This document shows, piece by piece, positions 18,715 to 27,491 of a stretch of DNA of 64,000 bases. Both the position numbers and the translations under genes were made by a program. The notes below the pieces were generated by a model. That model had not been told where the DNA came from. It ran no database searches and was given only the letters and a program-made list of their open reading frames with translations. The stretch is taken from NCBI GenBank assembly GCA_000381605.1, contig KB906757.1, forward strand, positions 372,001 through 436,000, read 5' to 3'. Origin of the DNA: Acidobacteriaceae bacterium KBS 89. GTDB taxonomy: Bacteria > Acidobacteriota > Terriglobia > Terriglobales > Acidobacteriaceae. Position 1 is the first letter of the stretch; every line of letters starts with the position of its first letter.

Positions 18715-20511
18715 CTAGACCAGAGCTGGTTCGGGAACGAGGATGTCGCGCGAGCGGCGGCGCTCGAGGGGGCTGCTGGGGAGTGTGGCGACTTGCGTCG
18801 GGGGGAAGTAGGAGTTTTCGAAGTACTGCGCCAACATGCGATGGGTGTTGAAGAAGCTGCCGTTGATGGCGATGCAATGCTGCTGCATCCGGGACCAAGC
18901 ATGGGGGTTAGCGTACATGGGGGCAACGGACTTTTCGAGCTTTTCGTATAGACTGTTGGCTTCGGCGGCCTCGGTCTCGCCGTCTTCGATGGCCCAGCCG
19001 GTGGTGTTCTCAGCGCAACCTTCAATCCACCAACCGTCGAGGATGGAGAGCGAGGGGACGCCGTTGAGGGCGGCTTTCATGCCGGAGGTACCAGAGGCTT
19101 CGTAGGGGCGGCGGGGTGTGTTGACCCAAACGTCGACGCCCTGGGTGAGGAGCGCGCCGAGCTCCCAATCGTAGTTTTCGATGTAGAAGATCTTGAGGGC
19201 GGAGGAGTTGAGCTTCACGGCAGAGGCGAAGACGTCTCGGATGAGGCCCTTGCCGGCGCTGTCGGCGGGATGAGCCTTGCCGGCGTAGAGGATTTGGAGG
19301 CCGCCGATCTTTTCGGCGATGGCTACCAGGCGGGCAGGGTCGTGGAGGAGCAGACTGGCGCGTTTGTAGGTGGCCACGCGGCGGGCGAAGCCGAGGGTGA
19401 GGACATTGGGGTTGAAGTGGTGACCGCTGCGCTTTGCGATGGTGGCGAAGAGGCGCAGCTTGCCCTTGTTGTGAGCAGCTGCAATGCGGGCAGGCTCGAT
19501 GCCATAGACTGAGCGGAGGTACTGATTGTCCGTGCGCCAGTGGGGAATCTCGCCGTCGAGGAGGTCCTGGAATTGCGGGGAGAGCCAGGTGGCGGCGTGG
19601 ACGCCATTGGTGATGGAGTAGACCTTGTAGTCGGGGAACATCTGCTGCGAGACCTTGCCGTGCTGCATGGCGACGCCGTTGACGAAGCGCGAGAAGCGCA
19701 GGGCGATGTAGGTCATGTTCATGAGGCCGTTGTGAAGACAGCCGAACTGGTCGATGGCGGCGGCGCGGTCGTGACCGAGGACCTGGTACATCTGGTCGAT
19801 GCCGAACTGGTCGTGGCCGGCGGGAACGGGAGTGTGGGTGGTGAAGACGCACTGCTGGCGGACGGCGTCGATGTCGGCTTCGGTCGCGTCCCTTAGAGGT
19901 CTGCCGGCGAGGCGATCTTCGAGGAGACCGATGGCGAGGAGGGCGGCGTGGCCCTCATTCATGTGATACACCTTCGGTTTACAGGCGAGGGCGTGGAGCA
20001 GGGCGACGCCGCCGAAGCCGAGGACCGCTTCCTGACAGAGGCGGTAGTAGGTGTCACCACCGTAGAGGTGGTCGGTGAGACGGCGGTCCCAGGGGTCGTT
20101 GCCTTCGACGTCAGTGTCGAGCAGGTAAACGGGGATGACGTGGCCGGTGATGCCGACGACGTCGAAGCGCCAGGCGCGAACGAGAATCTGACGTCCCTGC
20201 ATGGTCAGGACGATGAGCTGGTTGGCGCTGGGAAGCGTTGTCTCAGGCGACCAGGGAACGTCGGTCTCGGTTTGCTGGCCGATGTCAGAGAGCTTCTGCC
20301 GGAAGTAGCCACGGCGATGGACGAGAGAGATGGCAACTATCGGAGCGGAGGTGTCCGCTGCGGAGCGTAGGGTGTCGCCGGCGAGCATGCCGAGGCCACC
20401 TGAGTAAGTCGGCAGAGCCGGGGAGAGGGCTATCTCCATAGAGAAGTACGCGATGGTGCGATTGGACAGATCAGGGGCTGGAGACGGGGTGAGAGTGGAG
20501 GGGAGAGTCAT
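18715..20511 (-). CDS. glgP: Alpha-glucan (glycogen/maltodextrin) phosphorylase, short form
   Basis: A 598-residue GT35 enzyme that phosphorolyses alpha-1,4-glucans to glucose 1-phosphate using PLP. The N-terminus AYFSMEIALSPALPTYSGGLG is the short-form (TIGR02094-like) signature. HMNEGHAALLAIGLL and FTTHTPVPAGHDQF follow, then the PLP/phosphate site EASGTSGMKAALNG containing the Schiff-base Lys, then LDGWWIEG. The length is typical of the short bacterial and archaeal forms, below the roughly 800 residues of classical GlgP. No other glycogen gene is adjacent. The 3' end is convergent with the efflux operon. Confidence 0.95.
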   Translation of the reverse strand: MTLPSTLTPSPAPDLSNRTIAYFSMEIALSPALPTYSGGLGMLAGDTLRSAADTSAPIVAISLVHRRGYFRQKLSDIGQQTETDVPWSPETTLPSANQLIVLTMQGRQILVRAWRFDVVGITGHVIPVYLLDTDVEGNDPWDRRLTDHLYGGDTYYRLCQEAVLGFGGVALLHALACKPKVYHMNEGHAALLAIGLLEDRLAGRPLRDATEADIDAVRQQCVFTTHTPVPAGHDQFGIDQMYQVLGHDRAAAIDQFGCLHNGLMNMTYIALRFSRFVNGVAMQHGKVSQQMFPDYKVYSITNGVHAATWLSPQFQDLLDGEIPHWRTDNQYLRSVYGIEPARIAAAHNKGKLRLFATIAKRSGHHFNPNVLTLGFARRVATYKRASLLLHDPARLVAIAEKIGGLQILYAGKAHPADSAGKGLIRDVFASAVKLNSSALKIFYIENYDWELGALLTQGVDVWVNTPRRPYEASGTSGMKAALNGVPSLSILDGWWIEGCAENTTGWAIEDGETEAAEANSLYEKLEKSVAPMYANPHAWSRMQQHCIAINGSFFNTHRMLAQYFENSYFPPTQVATLPSSPLERRRSRDILVPEPALV

Positions 20512-20659
20512 TCGGTGTTTGATCCTTTTCTCATCCGAGCCATTGCTGCGAGAGGAGCGTGTTTTTGGGTCCGTTGCTGGAACTCTCTATCGGCTGAGAG
20601 GATACGGGGCACGATATCCGGGTTGAGAGACGGAAGCATCGAATGTGGCTGATTTTATC

Positions 20660-20712
20660 AAACCGCCTAAATGGTTTAGATAGAACCTACGGTTACCTGG
20701 GTTGGTTCTATC
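20660..20712 (-). terminator. Two consecutive stem-loops at the 3' end of the decarboxylase gene
   Basis: Read on the minus strand, GATAGAACC at the stop codon pairs with GGTTCTATC sixteen bases later (20679-20687 with 20704-20712). A second smaller stem AAACC/GGTTT follows (20660-20664 with 20673-20677), trailed by an AT-rich stretch. Position and symmetry suit a transcription terminator for the PLP enzyme, but there is no clean U-tract. Confidence 0.4.
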
Positions 20713-22093
20713 GGGGTATTGACTCGAAAATCGCAACCGCAGCGGCATCAAGGCGTTGGCACAAGTGGTCTAACCAAAGGAGATGTTCCGGTTTCATCAG
20801 GACTGAACGGAGACAAGTGATTTGAGTTTGCGGGTCGATTTGGTGGGAATTTTGCCAGGAATTTTGTGGAAAAAAGCGCACCGGTAGTTTGGCAAGCGCC
20901 AAGTGGAGGTCTCGTTTGGCGGCCTCGTCGAAGATACGTTGGGCGAGAGCGGATGAGGCGTCCGGAGTGTCAGCGCGGACGGCCCAGAAGATGATGTCCA
21001 GCTGTGGCGGGAAACCCGGAGTGAGGAAGTATGGAGATTCAGAGAGATGCTTCTGCAGTTTGAGGGCGGCGGTGTGGCCAGACTCGAGGCCTAGCGCGAA
21101 GGTACCGCCTGGAGCGTAAGGGAGCAGTTGCTGAGTGGCCCAGAGTGCGACTGCTGAGGCCCCGGCGCGGGAGCACTCGAGGGAAATCTCGCCGAGGTGA
21201 AGGTCCCTTGAGGAGAAGTAAGTGTAGGGGGAGTCGTGTTTGTAGAGTCGGCCAACGGCGGGGTCGCGAAAGAGAACGCAGCCACAGCCGTAGGGCTGGA
21301 GGCCATGTTTGTGCGGATCGATGACGATGGAGTCGGCGTGCGAGATGGCATCGAAGGCAGCGCGGGTTTCGAGGGCGAGGTTCGCGGCGAGTGTGAAGTA
21401 GCCACCGTAGGCCGCGTCGACATGGATGCGGAATTTGTATCTCTTCCGGAGGGCGACAATCTCATCGAGAGGATCGACGGAGCCGATAGCCGTTGTGCCT
21501 AATGTAACTACTACTGTTCCAATTTTGTCAGTCGCGAGAAGTGATTCGAGGATGGTCAGATCCATGCGACCGCTTTCGTCGGATGGAACGGCGATGAACG
21601 GCAGACCTAGGACGCCGCTGATGCGGTTGTGCGTGTAGTGAGCCTGGTCGGAGGCAGCGATGGCGCTGGGCAAGCCGTCTTCAGTGGGGGCAAGTTGGCC
21701 GGCGACCCAAAGGGCCTCGAGGTTGGCGAAGGTCCCTCCGCTGCTGAGGTGGCCAAGATGCTGGGGCCAGTGGAACATTTCGGCGAGCGCGGCCACGGCT
21801 TCGATCTCCATGGCTGAACTGGCGCGGCCGCCATCGAGGGCATGGTTGTTGGGATTGACCGACAAGGCCAGCGCATAGGCGGCTCGGGCGATCGGATGGG
21901 GCGGCTTCAACATCTGCCCTGCGTAAAGAGGATGGGCGTAGGGGTAGTTGTCCTGTAGGCGCGTTGCGACCTTCTGCAAAATATCCGACGCGGCTTTGCC
22001 GAGCGGGGGCGATGGATTGGGAGGCAGGTTGGCGAAACCTTTGTCCAAAGTGCGTTGGGATGCGGCGAGAAGCTTGAAGAGTTCGTCGGGCAT
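20708..22093 (-). CDS. Group II PLP-dependent decarboxylase
   Basis: A 461-residue fold-type I PLP enzyme. HVDAAYGGYF provides the Asp that contacts the pyridine nitrogen, and DSIVIDPHKHGLQPYGCG supplies the Schiff-base Lys (HK) of the pyridoxal-dependent decarboxylase family, which includes aromatic amino acid, glutamate and diaminobutyrate decarboxylases. The substrate cannot be decided from sequence alone. The ATG at 22093 (MPDELFKLL) is chosen over an upstream in-frame start because homologues begin near this helix; no strong Shine-Dalgarno is visible for either. The next gene upstream ends 25 bases away on the same strand. Confidence 0.87.
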   Translation of the reverse strand: MPDELFKLLAASQRTLDKGFANLPPNPSPPLGKAASDILQKVATRLQDNYPYAHPLYAGQMLKPPHPIARAAYALALSVNPNNHALDGGRASSAMEIEAVAALAEMFHWPQHLGHLSSGGTFANLEALWVAGQLAPTEDGLPSAIAASDQAHYTHNRISGVLGLPFIAVPSDESGRMDLTILESLLATDKIGTVVVTLGTTAIGSVDPLDEIVALRKRYKFRIHVDAAYGGYFTLAANLALETRAAFDAISHADSIVIDPHKHGLQPYGCGCVLFRDPAVGRLYKHDSPYTYFSSRDLHLGEISLECSRAGASAVALWATQQLLPYAPGGTFALGLESGHTAALKLQKHLSESPYFLTPGFPPQLDIIFWAVRADTPDASSALAQRIFDEAAKRDLHLALAKLPVRFFPQNSWQNSHQIDPQTQITCLRSVLMKPEHLLWLDHLCQRLDAAAVAIFESIPR

Positions 22094-22118
22094 GGATGGC
22101 CTGAATGCGATGGACGAG

Positions 22119-22418
22119 TTAGAACGCCGACCGCGTAAGGAAACCAAACTTCATCATAAGCCCGAAGACGATTGCGAGGACGAACGCGACAGTGGTCCAG
22201 GGAGCCGCAGTACGCAGGCGCTTTCGCATGACTTCGACGAGGACGATGATGGCATAGAGGAAAAACGCGAGGAGAAGTCCGTCCGCAATGAAGATGCGGG
22301 TGGAACCGGGCGTCGCGATGAGAACGTATTCGAGGTGAAACAGCGGGAGCATGGAGCCGATGAAAAAAACAAGAAGGAAAATAACGAACTGAACGATGGT
22401 GAAGATGACCTTTTTCAT
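22119..22418 (-). CDS. Small membrane protein
   Basis: A 99-residue protein with three predicted transmembrane helices (VIFTIVQFVIFLLVFFIGS, then FIADGLLLAFFLYAIIVLV, then TTVAFVLAIVFGLMMKFG) and a short basic loop (MRKRLR). The ATG at 22418, after a GAGAG signal, is preferred; the frame is open upstream but overlaps the adenosine deaminase gene. No family was recognised. It lies between the exported deaminase and the decarboxylase on the same strand and may be co-transcribed with them. Confidence 0.6.
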   Translation of the reverse strand: MKKVIFTIVQFVIFLLVFFIGSMLPLFHLEYVLIATPGSTRIFIADGLLLAFFLYAIIVLVEVMRKRLRTAAPWTTVAFVLAIVFGLMMKFGFLTRSAF

Positions 22419-22488
22419 TGTGGGCTCTCGAGATGAGTTTAGCGCGGCCCGTAGGGATTGCAGCAGGAGTTTCGCCGCCACCGATTGC

Positions 22489-24153
22489 TCAAGGCAGACT
22501 GGACTCGAACAGGTCGTAACGGTGCTCGAGTTGCCACTGTTCAGCGGCCTTTTCGCTTGACTGCAGGAAGCTAAGACATTTGGGTGCGGGGTTGGCACTG
22601 CCTAACGGCTGGCCCGCGCAAGCCGCTACAGTCTGGGTGAAGGCGTCAGGACGCTGCCAAAGGCTGGCACCAGGAAGGAAGCTGTGTTCCATGCTGGTGC
22701 GGGCCGAGTTCTTGAGATCGAGATAGGAGAGATTGAACTCGAGGGCAGCGCGGGTGTACTCGTGAGTCAGATCGATGCGTGAGACGCCCTCATCGTCGGT
22801 AGAGAGGGCGATGGGAACACCGGCGGCGCGGTAGGTGGGAAGTGGATGCCACGGTGCGTTGACACCGAGAATGACATCGTTGGAAGTGAGATTGATCTCG
22901 ACCATGATGTGACGGGCGGCCATCTCCTTTAATAAAGACTGAGGCTCGTTCTCATACATTACGTCAACGCCATGTCCAATGCGTTCGGCGTGCCCGAGAT
23001 CGACGGCTTCACGAATGTGGAAGCGGAGGCCGTTTGGAGGGACGAGGCCGGGTGCGAGTTCGCCAGCATGGAGGCTGATGTGGACCGTGGGATAGACGCT
23101 ATGGAGGTAGTCGAGCATGAGCATCTGCCGGTGGTACTCGGACATGGACAGATAGCCGTCTTCCGGCATGACGAAGTTGAGACCGACGACACGAGGGTCT
23201 TGCGAGGCGACCTCGAAGCCGAGGAGCGTTTGGGCGAAGACCTGTTGCGGAGGAAATCCGCGAAGAACCTGGTAGAGGAAACGGATCCTTACAGAACAAG
23301 CGGTCCTGGCGCTGGGCTCGCCACAGTTTTCAATCTTGTTGCGGGCGTCGAGCGCGTCGTCGAGTTCCTTGCGATCGACGGCGACTTCGTCGCGAAGGCC
23401 GGCGGCGAGTAGAGCGTCGCGGAGATGGCTCAGGTCTTCGCGGGTGGTTCCGGTAGCGTCTCCGGTGCGATTGAGCGACGGATCGACGGGGGTAGTTGGC
23501 CATGGAATGTGCGAGCTGATCGCTGCAACGTCGGCGAAGACGGGGGTCTCCATGATTTCGAGATACTGCTCGTTTTGAGCGGCCGCGCGAGTCGCAACCT
23601 CATCGAGCCATTCTCCAGTGTGGGACCTGTCGATGCTGCCGAAGCGGTTGAAGGTTGCGAAGAACTGGTCGTGACCGCTGGTGCCGGCGCTGGGGACAAA
23701 GCTACGCATGGAGAAGGAGTCGACGAGGGAGTCGTAGAGCTTCTGATCGGTGAAGGCGCTCTCGGCACGGACGTTGGCTTCGCCACAGACAGGCTGCGGC
23801 GGGATGCTTCTGGTGGTGGCTTTGGGTTTGAAAAAGCTCATGGTTTTTTGATCGACGCAGAGGAGATCGGCGGCGGCGTTCTTGATGAAGGTTTCGGCAT
23901 AGACGGCGCCCGAGAGATGCATATGAAGGTCGCCGCCCTTGGGCATCGTCGTGAGGAATGCAGTTAGTTCGAGGGGGCTCTGCTTTGCATTGTTGAAGGC
24001 GCGGATGGCGTGCTGTTCACGGGGTGTCGCGGCTGGAGCGGAAGTCTTGGCCGCCGGGCTGGTTGCGGGGCGAGTTGAGGTCTGAGCCAGCACGCCGGTG
24101 ACGGTCAGGAACAGTAGAGATGCAGGTGCGGAGCTTCGAATGCGACAGAACAT
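22489..24153 (-). CDS. Exported adenosine deaminase
   Basis: A 554-residue protein with an N-terminal signal peptide ending near VLAQ, so it acts in the periplasm or outside. The metal-dependent amidohydrolase core shows MPKGGDLHMHLSGA (zinc His pair), ISLHAGEL (His-Ala-Gly-Glu catalytic block), AERIGHGVDV and ALSTDDEGV (Asp pair), the complete zinc site of adenosine/AMP deaminases. It would deaminate adenosine to inosine, probably for nucleoside scavenging. It is longer than cytoplasmic Add (about 340 residues) and closer in size to secreted ADGF-type enzymes. AAGGA precedes the ATG. Confidence 0.92.
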   Translation of the reverse strand: MFCRIRSSAPASLLFLTVTGVLAQTSTRPATSPAAKTSAPAATPREQHAIRAFNNAKQSPLELTAFLTTMPKGGDLHMHLSGAVYAETFIKNAAADLLCVDQKTMSFFKPKATTRSIPPQPVCGEANVRAESAFTDQKLYDSLVDSFSMRSFVPSAGTSGHDQFFATFNRFGSIDRSHTGEWLDEVATRAAAQNEQYLEIMETPVFADVAAISSHIPWPTTPVDPSLNRTGDATGTTREDLSHLRDALLAAGLRDEVAVDRKELDDALDARNKIENCGEPSARTACSVRIRFLYQVLRGFPPQQVFAQTLLGFEVASQDPRVVGLNFVMPEDGYLSMSEYHRQMLMLDYLHSVYPTVHISLHAGELAPGLVPPNGLRFHIREAVDLGHAERIGHGVDVMYENEPQSLLKEMAARHIMVEINLTSNDVILGVNAPWHPLPTYRAAGVPIALSTDDEGVSRIDLTHEYTRAALEFNLSYLDLKNSARTSMEHSFLPGASLWQRPDAFTQTVAACAGQPLGSANPAPKCLSFLQSSEKAAEQWQLEHRYDLFESSLP

Positions 24154-24281
24154 GGTCGTCCTTGCGATGTAGATAGATAATGAGAAAAGAATAGCGCGTG
24201 GGGAGTGAGTTGGCGGTAAGGCTCGGGATTGCTATACTTGGAATGCGTTTGCGTTGCTGGTTCCCCGCCAGTGACAGGCTC

Positions 24282-24296
24282 CCCTGAAAAGGCCGG
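24282..24296 (+). repeat. Copy of the tRNA-Phe anticodon-arm sequence
   Basis: Fifteen bases, CCCTGAAAAGGCCGG, are identical to the anticodon loop and flanking stem of the tRNA-Phe gene at 24391-24405, 109 bases downstream. The copy is framed by CCCC and GGGG and could fold into a short hairpin. It may be a relic of a tRNA-targeted integration or a chance/regulatory hairpin. Confidence 0.4.
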
Positions 24297-24362
24297 GGCA
24301 ACAGATGTAGTTGGTAACGCACGGTGGTTCTTGGCGATCCCCGACAACAAGCGTTATGCCAA

Positions 24363-24437
24363 GGCCAGATAGCTCAGTGGTAGAGCGCGGCCCTGAAAAG
24401 GCCGGCGTCGGCGGTTCGATCCCGTCTCTGGCCACCA
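24363..24437 (+). tRNA. tRNA-Phe(GAA), CCA encoded
   Basis: A 75-base cloverleaf. The acceptor stem GGCCAGA pairs with TCTGGCC, the D-arm contains AGCTCAGTGGTAGAGC, the anticodon stem CGGCC/GGCCG holds the loop CTGAAAA, giving anticodon GAA, and the T-arm has GGTTCGATCC. The discriminator A and the terminal CCA are encoded. It matches the general bacterial tRNA-Phe sequence closely. Confidence 0.96.
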
Positions 24438-24730
24438 TTTAGAATCAGTTACTTCGCTCAATGTTTTGCTTGTCCCTTGAGGTCCTTAGTTGTTCCTATC
24501 CGTTAACTGATTGAAAACGCTTAGTTCACAATGTTCCCGTATTGTTCCCCGAGCATTCTCTACTTGAATACCAATGGATTCACAGAACCCACAACCTTGC
24601 TAAGAGTTCACGGACATCCGAATGTCGGAAACGGGGCTATTTATCTTTGTTTGCTATAACAGCCTGGCGCAGGGCTCCGCCCAGACTGTCGCGTTTTCCT
24701 GAAATAAAATGTCTTTAGTAATCACGACGT
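24438..24730. other. Non-coding stretch downstream of tRNA-Phe
   Basis: Nearly 300 bases, more AT-rich than the flanks, separate the tRNA from the AraC-type gene. It contains GTTCCCGTATTGTTCCCC, a short imperfect repeat of GTTCCC. No integrase, att duplication of the tRNA 3' end or gene was found. Confidence 0.4.
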
Positions 24731-25582
24731 GTGACGACTCCTATCCAATCACCGCAAATATTGGCTCACAGAGTTTCGGCTCAGGGTATTGCCTTTCAGC
24801 TCCGCAAATATCCTCGGGGTTTCGTCGAAGCTCCAGGACGCGAGAATACTCTGATCTCCATACACATTGGCCCGGCTGCTAAGTTGACCTGTCACAGAGG
24901 CGGCCGGTGGTTCAGAGGAACAGCCGTTCACGGCGATATCGACATTATCCCTGCGAACACCCCAGCGTGCTGGGAGATGCTGGATGAGAATGACACGGAT
25001 CTGCTGCTCAGCCTACCCCAGGCGCTGCTCGACAGCACAGTCTTGGATACGGGCTGCGCAGCATCCTTGGTAGAGCTAAGAAACCGTCACCAGATTCGCG
25101 ATTCGGAGTTGGAAACACTCTGCTGGGCGATTCAGCGAGAGATGCAGGCTGGCTATCCCTCAGGTCGCCTTTACCTGGATGGGCTGGGTTTGGCCGTTGC
25201 GTCCCGGCTGATGACTCGCCACAGTTCCGTGGGAAACGCGCCCGAGGCACCGAACGGAGTTTTGAGCGGCCACCGCCTGAAACAGGTGCTTGCGTTTATA
25301 GAAGATCAACTTGCAGAAGATCTTTCACTCGACCAAATTGCTGCTGTGGCCGGCCTAAGCCCGTCACATACCCGGACGCTCTTTCGGCGCGCCACGCGCA
25401 TACCGCTACATCAGTTCATTATTCAGCGCAGGGTTGAACTTGGACGATCCTTGCTGTTGCACAGCAGCTTGTCCATTGCCGAGATTGCGCAGACAGCGGG
25501 TTTCGCGCACCAGAGCCACATGGCGCGGCATATGCGGAGGATTCTCGGCGTCACACCTGGCGATCTCCGGCGAAACTCTTAG
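24731..25582 (+). CDS. AraC-family transcriptional regulator
   Basis: A 283-residue DNA-binding regulator starting at GTG. The N-terminal half (about residues 1-170) is a cupin-like sensing region. The C-terminal 100 residues hold the two AraC helix-turn-helix motifs (DLSLDQIAAVAGLSPSHTRT and LSIAEIAQTAGFAHQSHMAR), followed by the closing LGVTPGDLRR. The ligand is unknown. A likely target is the downstream same-strand block, a decayed thioesterase gene and a HabA-like gene, but no operator could be recognised. Confidence 0.9.
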   Translation: MTTPIQSPQILAHRVSAQGIAFQLRKYPRGFVEAPGRENTLISIHIGPAAKLTCHRGGRWFRGTAVHGDIDIIPANTPACWEMLDENDTDLLLSLPQALLDSTVLDTGCAASLVELRNRHQIRDSELETLCWAIQREMQAGYPSGRLYLDGLGLAVASRLMTRHSSVGNAPEAPNGVLSGHRLKQVLAFIEDQLAEDLSLDQIAAVAGLSPSHTRTLFRRATRIPLHQFIIQRRVELGRSLLLHSSLSIAEIAQTAGFAHQSHMARHMRRILGVTPGDLRRNS

Positions 25583-25737
25583 CGCTCCCAACTTCTCAAT
25601 CGGAACGTGCTCTGGCTCGTCAGATCGTGCGCGAAAGAGCGCTCCTATTCATCCATACTGTGGGGATGACAAGCAGAGACGTGCTCCATATCGTGGCATC
25701 CACCACACGAGGCGCGGGAACATTTGAGGAGATTAAA

Positions 25738-26326
25738 ATGGAAGTTTTTCAAAACGAGTCTTGCCAAATTGAGATCAGCGAGGGAGACCTGTACAACCCA
25801 CGCACACAGAAGCTATTGGAATCTGAGATGAGAATGGAAGCTTTTCAAAACGAGACTCGCCAGGTCGGCGTAGTTTCACCTGAGGTGCTGTTAGCTGAGG
25901 ACGGTATGTCCTTCTTGAAGGGCATGCTAAGTGGCCGTCATCCATGTGCACCTTATTCCGACACTATGGACATTGACCTTGTCGAGGTTGAGGAAGGCGC
26001 GTCGTCTTCGTTGGCACGCCGTCGGTACTTTACCTCAATCCTATCGGTACGATCCATGGCGGCTGGGCGGCGACGATTCTAGATGGGACCATGGCGCATT
26101 GCGTTCATTCGACATTGAAGGCAGGTGAAAGCTATACAACTATCGAAATGAAGATTAACTAAATCCGTCCTGTGCTGCCCCAACGGGAGGCGTGCGTTGC
26201 GAGAGTAAGCTAATCCATCGTGGTAGCAGGACGGCGACAAATGAGGGTCGTCTCTTCGACGAGCGCGGAAAGCTGCTCGCCCATGGTAGCGAAACCTGCA
26301 TGATCTTTCCGGCTGAGGCCATGTGA
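25738..26326 (+). pseudogene. Decayed PaaI-type hotdog thioesterase
   Basis: The gene begins with a good GAGGAG site and ATG at 25738 and reads into PYSDTMDIDLVEVEEG. The frame then breaks near 25997, apparently by loss of one base. The continuation in the next frame reads LNPIGTIHGGWAATILDGTM, the hotdog active-site helix of PaaI-like acyl-CoA thioesterases, and then EMKIN before a TAA at 26160. A third frame carries RTATNEGRLFDERGKLLAHG and ends at 26324-26326. At least two frame changes and a nonsense codon make a functional product unlikely. The N-terminus contains an imperfect internal duplication. Confidence 0.8.
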
Positions 26327-26405
26327 AAGTGTGTACCCCGCGAATGTCCATGTCCGAACCAACCACCTGATAATCACGATTCATCTTGACGTCCGGAGAC
26401 AGCCG

Positions 26406-26828
26406 ATGAACCCGATCCCGCAGCAATTGTTGATCTGTGGCACCGTCCTATTCCTGCTCAGCCTGCTGATTGGCTTCGCCATTCCGGTCTTTGCCAATCC
26501 ACGTATGGGCGTGGAGATGCATGTCACCGGATTGCAAAGCGGTATGGCGCTATGGGCGCTGGGACTGATGTGGCAGCGTCTGGCGCTGTCGGCCGGCGCA
26601 GAACGTCCTGCGCAGATCCTGGCTGTAGCGGGCCTGTATGCGATTTTTATCAGCCTGCTCCTTGCCGCGTTATGGGGAACCAGCCGCGCCACGCCCATCG
26701 CGGGCGCTGGCCATCAGGCGAGCATTCTGCGTGAAGCCGTAGTTACCGTGCTGCTGACGGGCGGCTCTCTTGCGACCGTGGCCGCTGTGGCCATGGTGTT
26801 GTGGGGCCTATGTGCCCGGAAGGATTGA
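26406..26828 (+). CDS. Hydroxylaminobenzene mutase-like membrane protein
   Basis: A 140-residue protein with four predicted helices. The pattern LLICGTVLFLLSLLIGFAIP, then NPRMGVEMHVTGLQSGM, then PIAGAGH resembles HabA/HabB hydroxylaminobenzene mutases, which rearrange hydroxylaminobenzene to 2-aminophenol during nitroarene breakdown. Homology is by remembered family pattern, so the activity is tentative; no nitroreductase or ring-cleavage gene is adjacent. GGAGA lies seven bases before the ATG at 26406. Its 3' end overlaps the convergent tfuA-like gene by 21 bases. Confidence 0.65.
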   Translation: MNPIPQQLLICGTVLFLLSLLIGFAIPVFANPRMGVEMHVTGLQSGMALWALGLMWQRLALSAGAERPAQILAVAGLYAIFISLLLAALWGTSRATPIAGAGHQASILREAVVTVLLTGGSLATVAAVAMVLWGLCARKD

Positions 26829-27491
26829 AGGGGACGCTGCACTCTTAACCCGGCATTTACCCTCAATACGGCTCGCAACTTGCGCCCTCTTCAAGGCAAT
26901 TAGTAGTTGCAGGGCGTCATCGCGCTTGACATCTGGTAGTGCAGTCTCCCTGAAGTAGCTGGCAAGCGCTGGACACAGACGTTGCAAGGCTTTATGGGAT
27001 CTTTCGGGAAAATAGTACGACTTCATCTGCAAGACGAGGCGATCTCTTTCCAGTTCGTCAATTATCTTAGCCTCAGCCGCGATATCCAGCGCACATCGAA
27101 GATTCACGAGAGGCTCTGAGAGCTTCCGGTAAGTTTCGGGCTCGTATACGAGAGCTACCTCGTCGTCGCCGTCGAGTATCCCGTCGCGGAACATCTCAAA
27201 AATCTTTCCTATCCCAATAGTACCGAGGCGGTGGGTTTCGGCGGCGCGCAGGGCTCCCATACTGGCAGCTCCGAAGACTTTTACCCCCCTCTTGAGGAGG
27301 ACTACGACCTCTTTGGGGGACACTGCGAGATTTTGAAAGAATTCTCCGTCGATGATTCCTACGAACCGCACCTCTTCCGGAAGTCGCGCCAAATCTCCCC
27401 TGCAGATGGGAGGCAAATATTCAGCCGTAAGGACTCTCTCAGCCGCTTCTCGACTGAGGGTCGGGCCGAGATAGACGACCGTGTCAAACAT
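26808..27491 (-). CDS. TfuA-like protein (YcaO partner)
   Basis: A 227-residue TfuA-domain protein. Conserved elements are visible in order: VVYLGPTL (about residues 5-12), VGIIDGEFF (about 44-52) and the family signature VFGAASMGALRAAE (about 72-85), then TIGIGKIFEMF. TfuA proteins accompany a subset of YcaO enzymes. In methanogens the pair thioamidates a glycine of McrA, and in thiovarsolin biosynthesis it thioamidates a peptide; TfuA is thought to help deliver sulfur. The gene starts inside the last codons of ycaO (8-base overlap), indicating tight co-expression. The last 20 or so residues are variable. Confidence 0.93.
   Translation of the reverse strand: MFDTVVYLGPTLSREAAERVLTAEYLPPICRGDLARLPEEVRFVGIIDGEFFQNLAVSPKEVVVLLKRGVKVFGAASMGALRAAETHRLGTIGIGKIFEMFRDGILDGDDEVALVYEPETYRKLSEPLVNLRCALDIAAEAKIIDELERDRLVLQMKSYYFPERSHKALQRLCPALASYFRETALPDVKRDDALQLLIALKRAQVASRIEGKCRVKSAASPSILPGT

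Noticed and set aside
24282..24300. Hairpin upstream of tRNA-Phe considered as a T-box or riboswitch element
   Set aside because: There is no T-box consensus or terminator/antiterminator arrangement, and no aminoacylation or amino acid gene lies downstream.
26079..26426. A 115-codon minus-strand frame opposite the thioesterase pseudogene
   Set aside because: It has no recognisable domain or ribosome binding site, and it overlaps clear thioesterase remnants on the plus strand.
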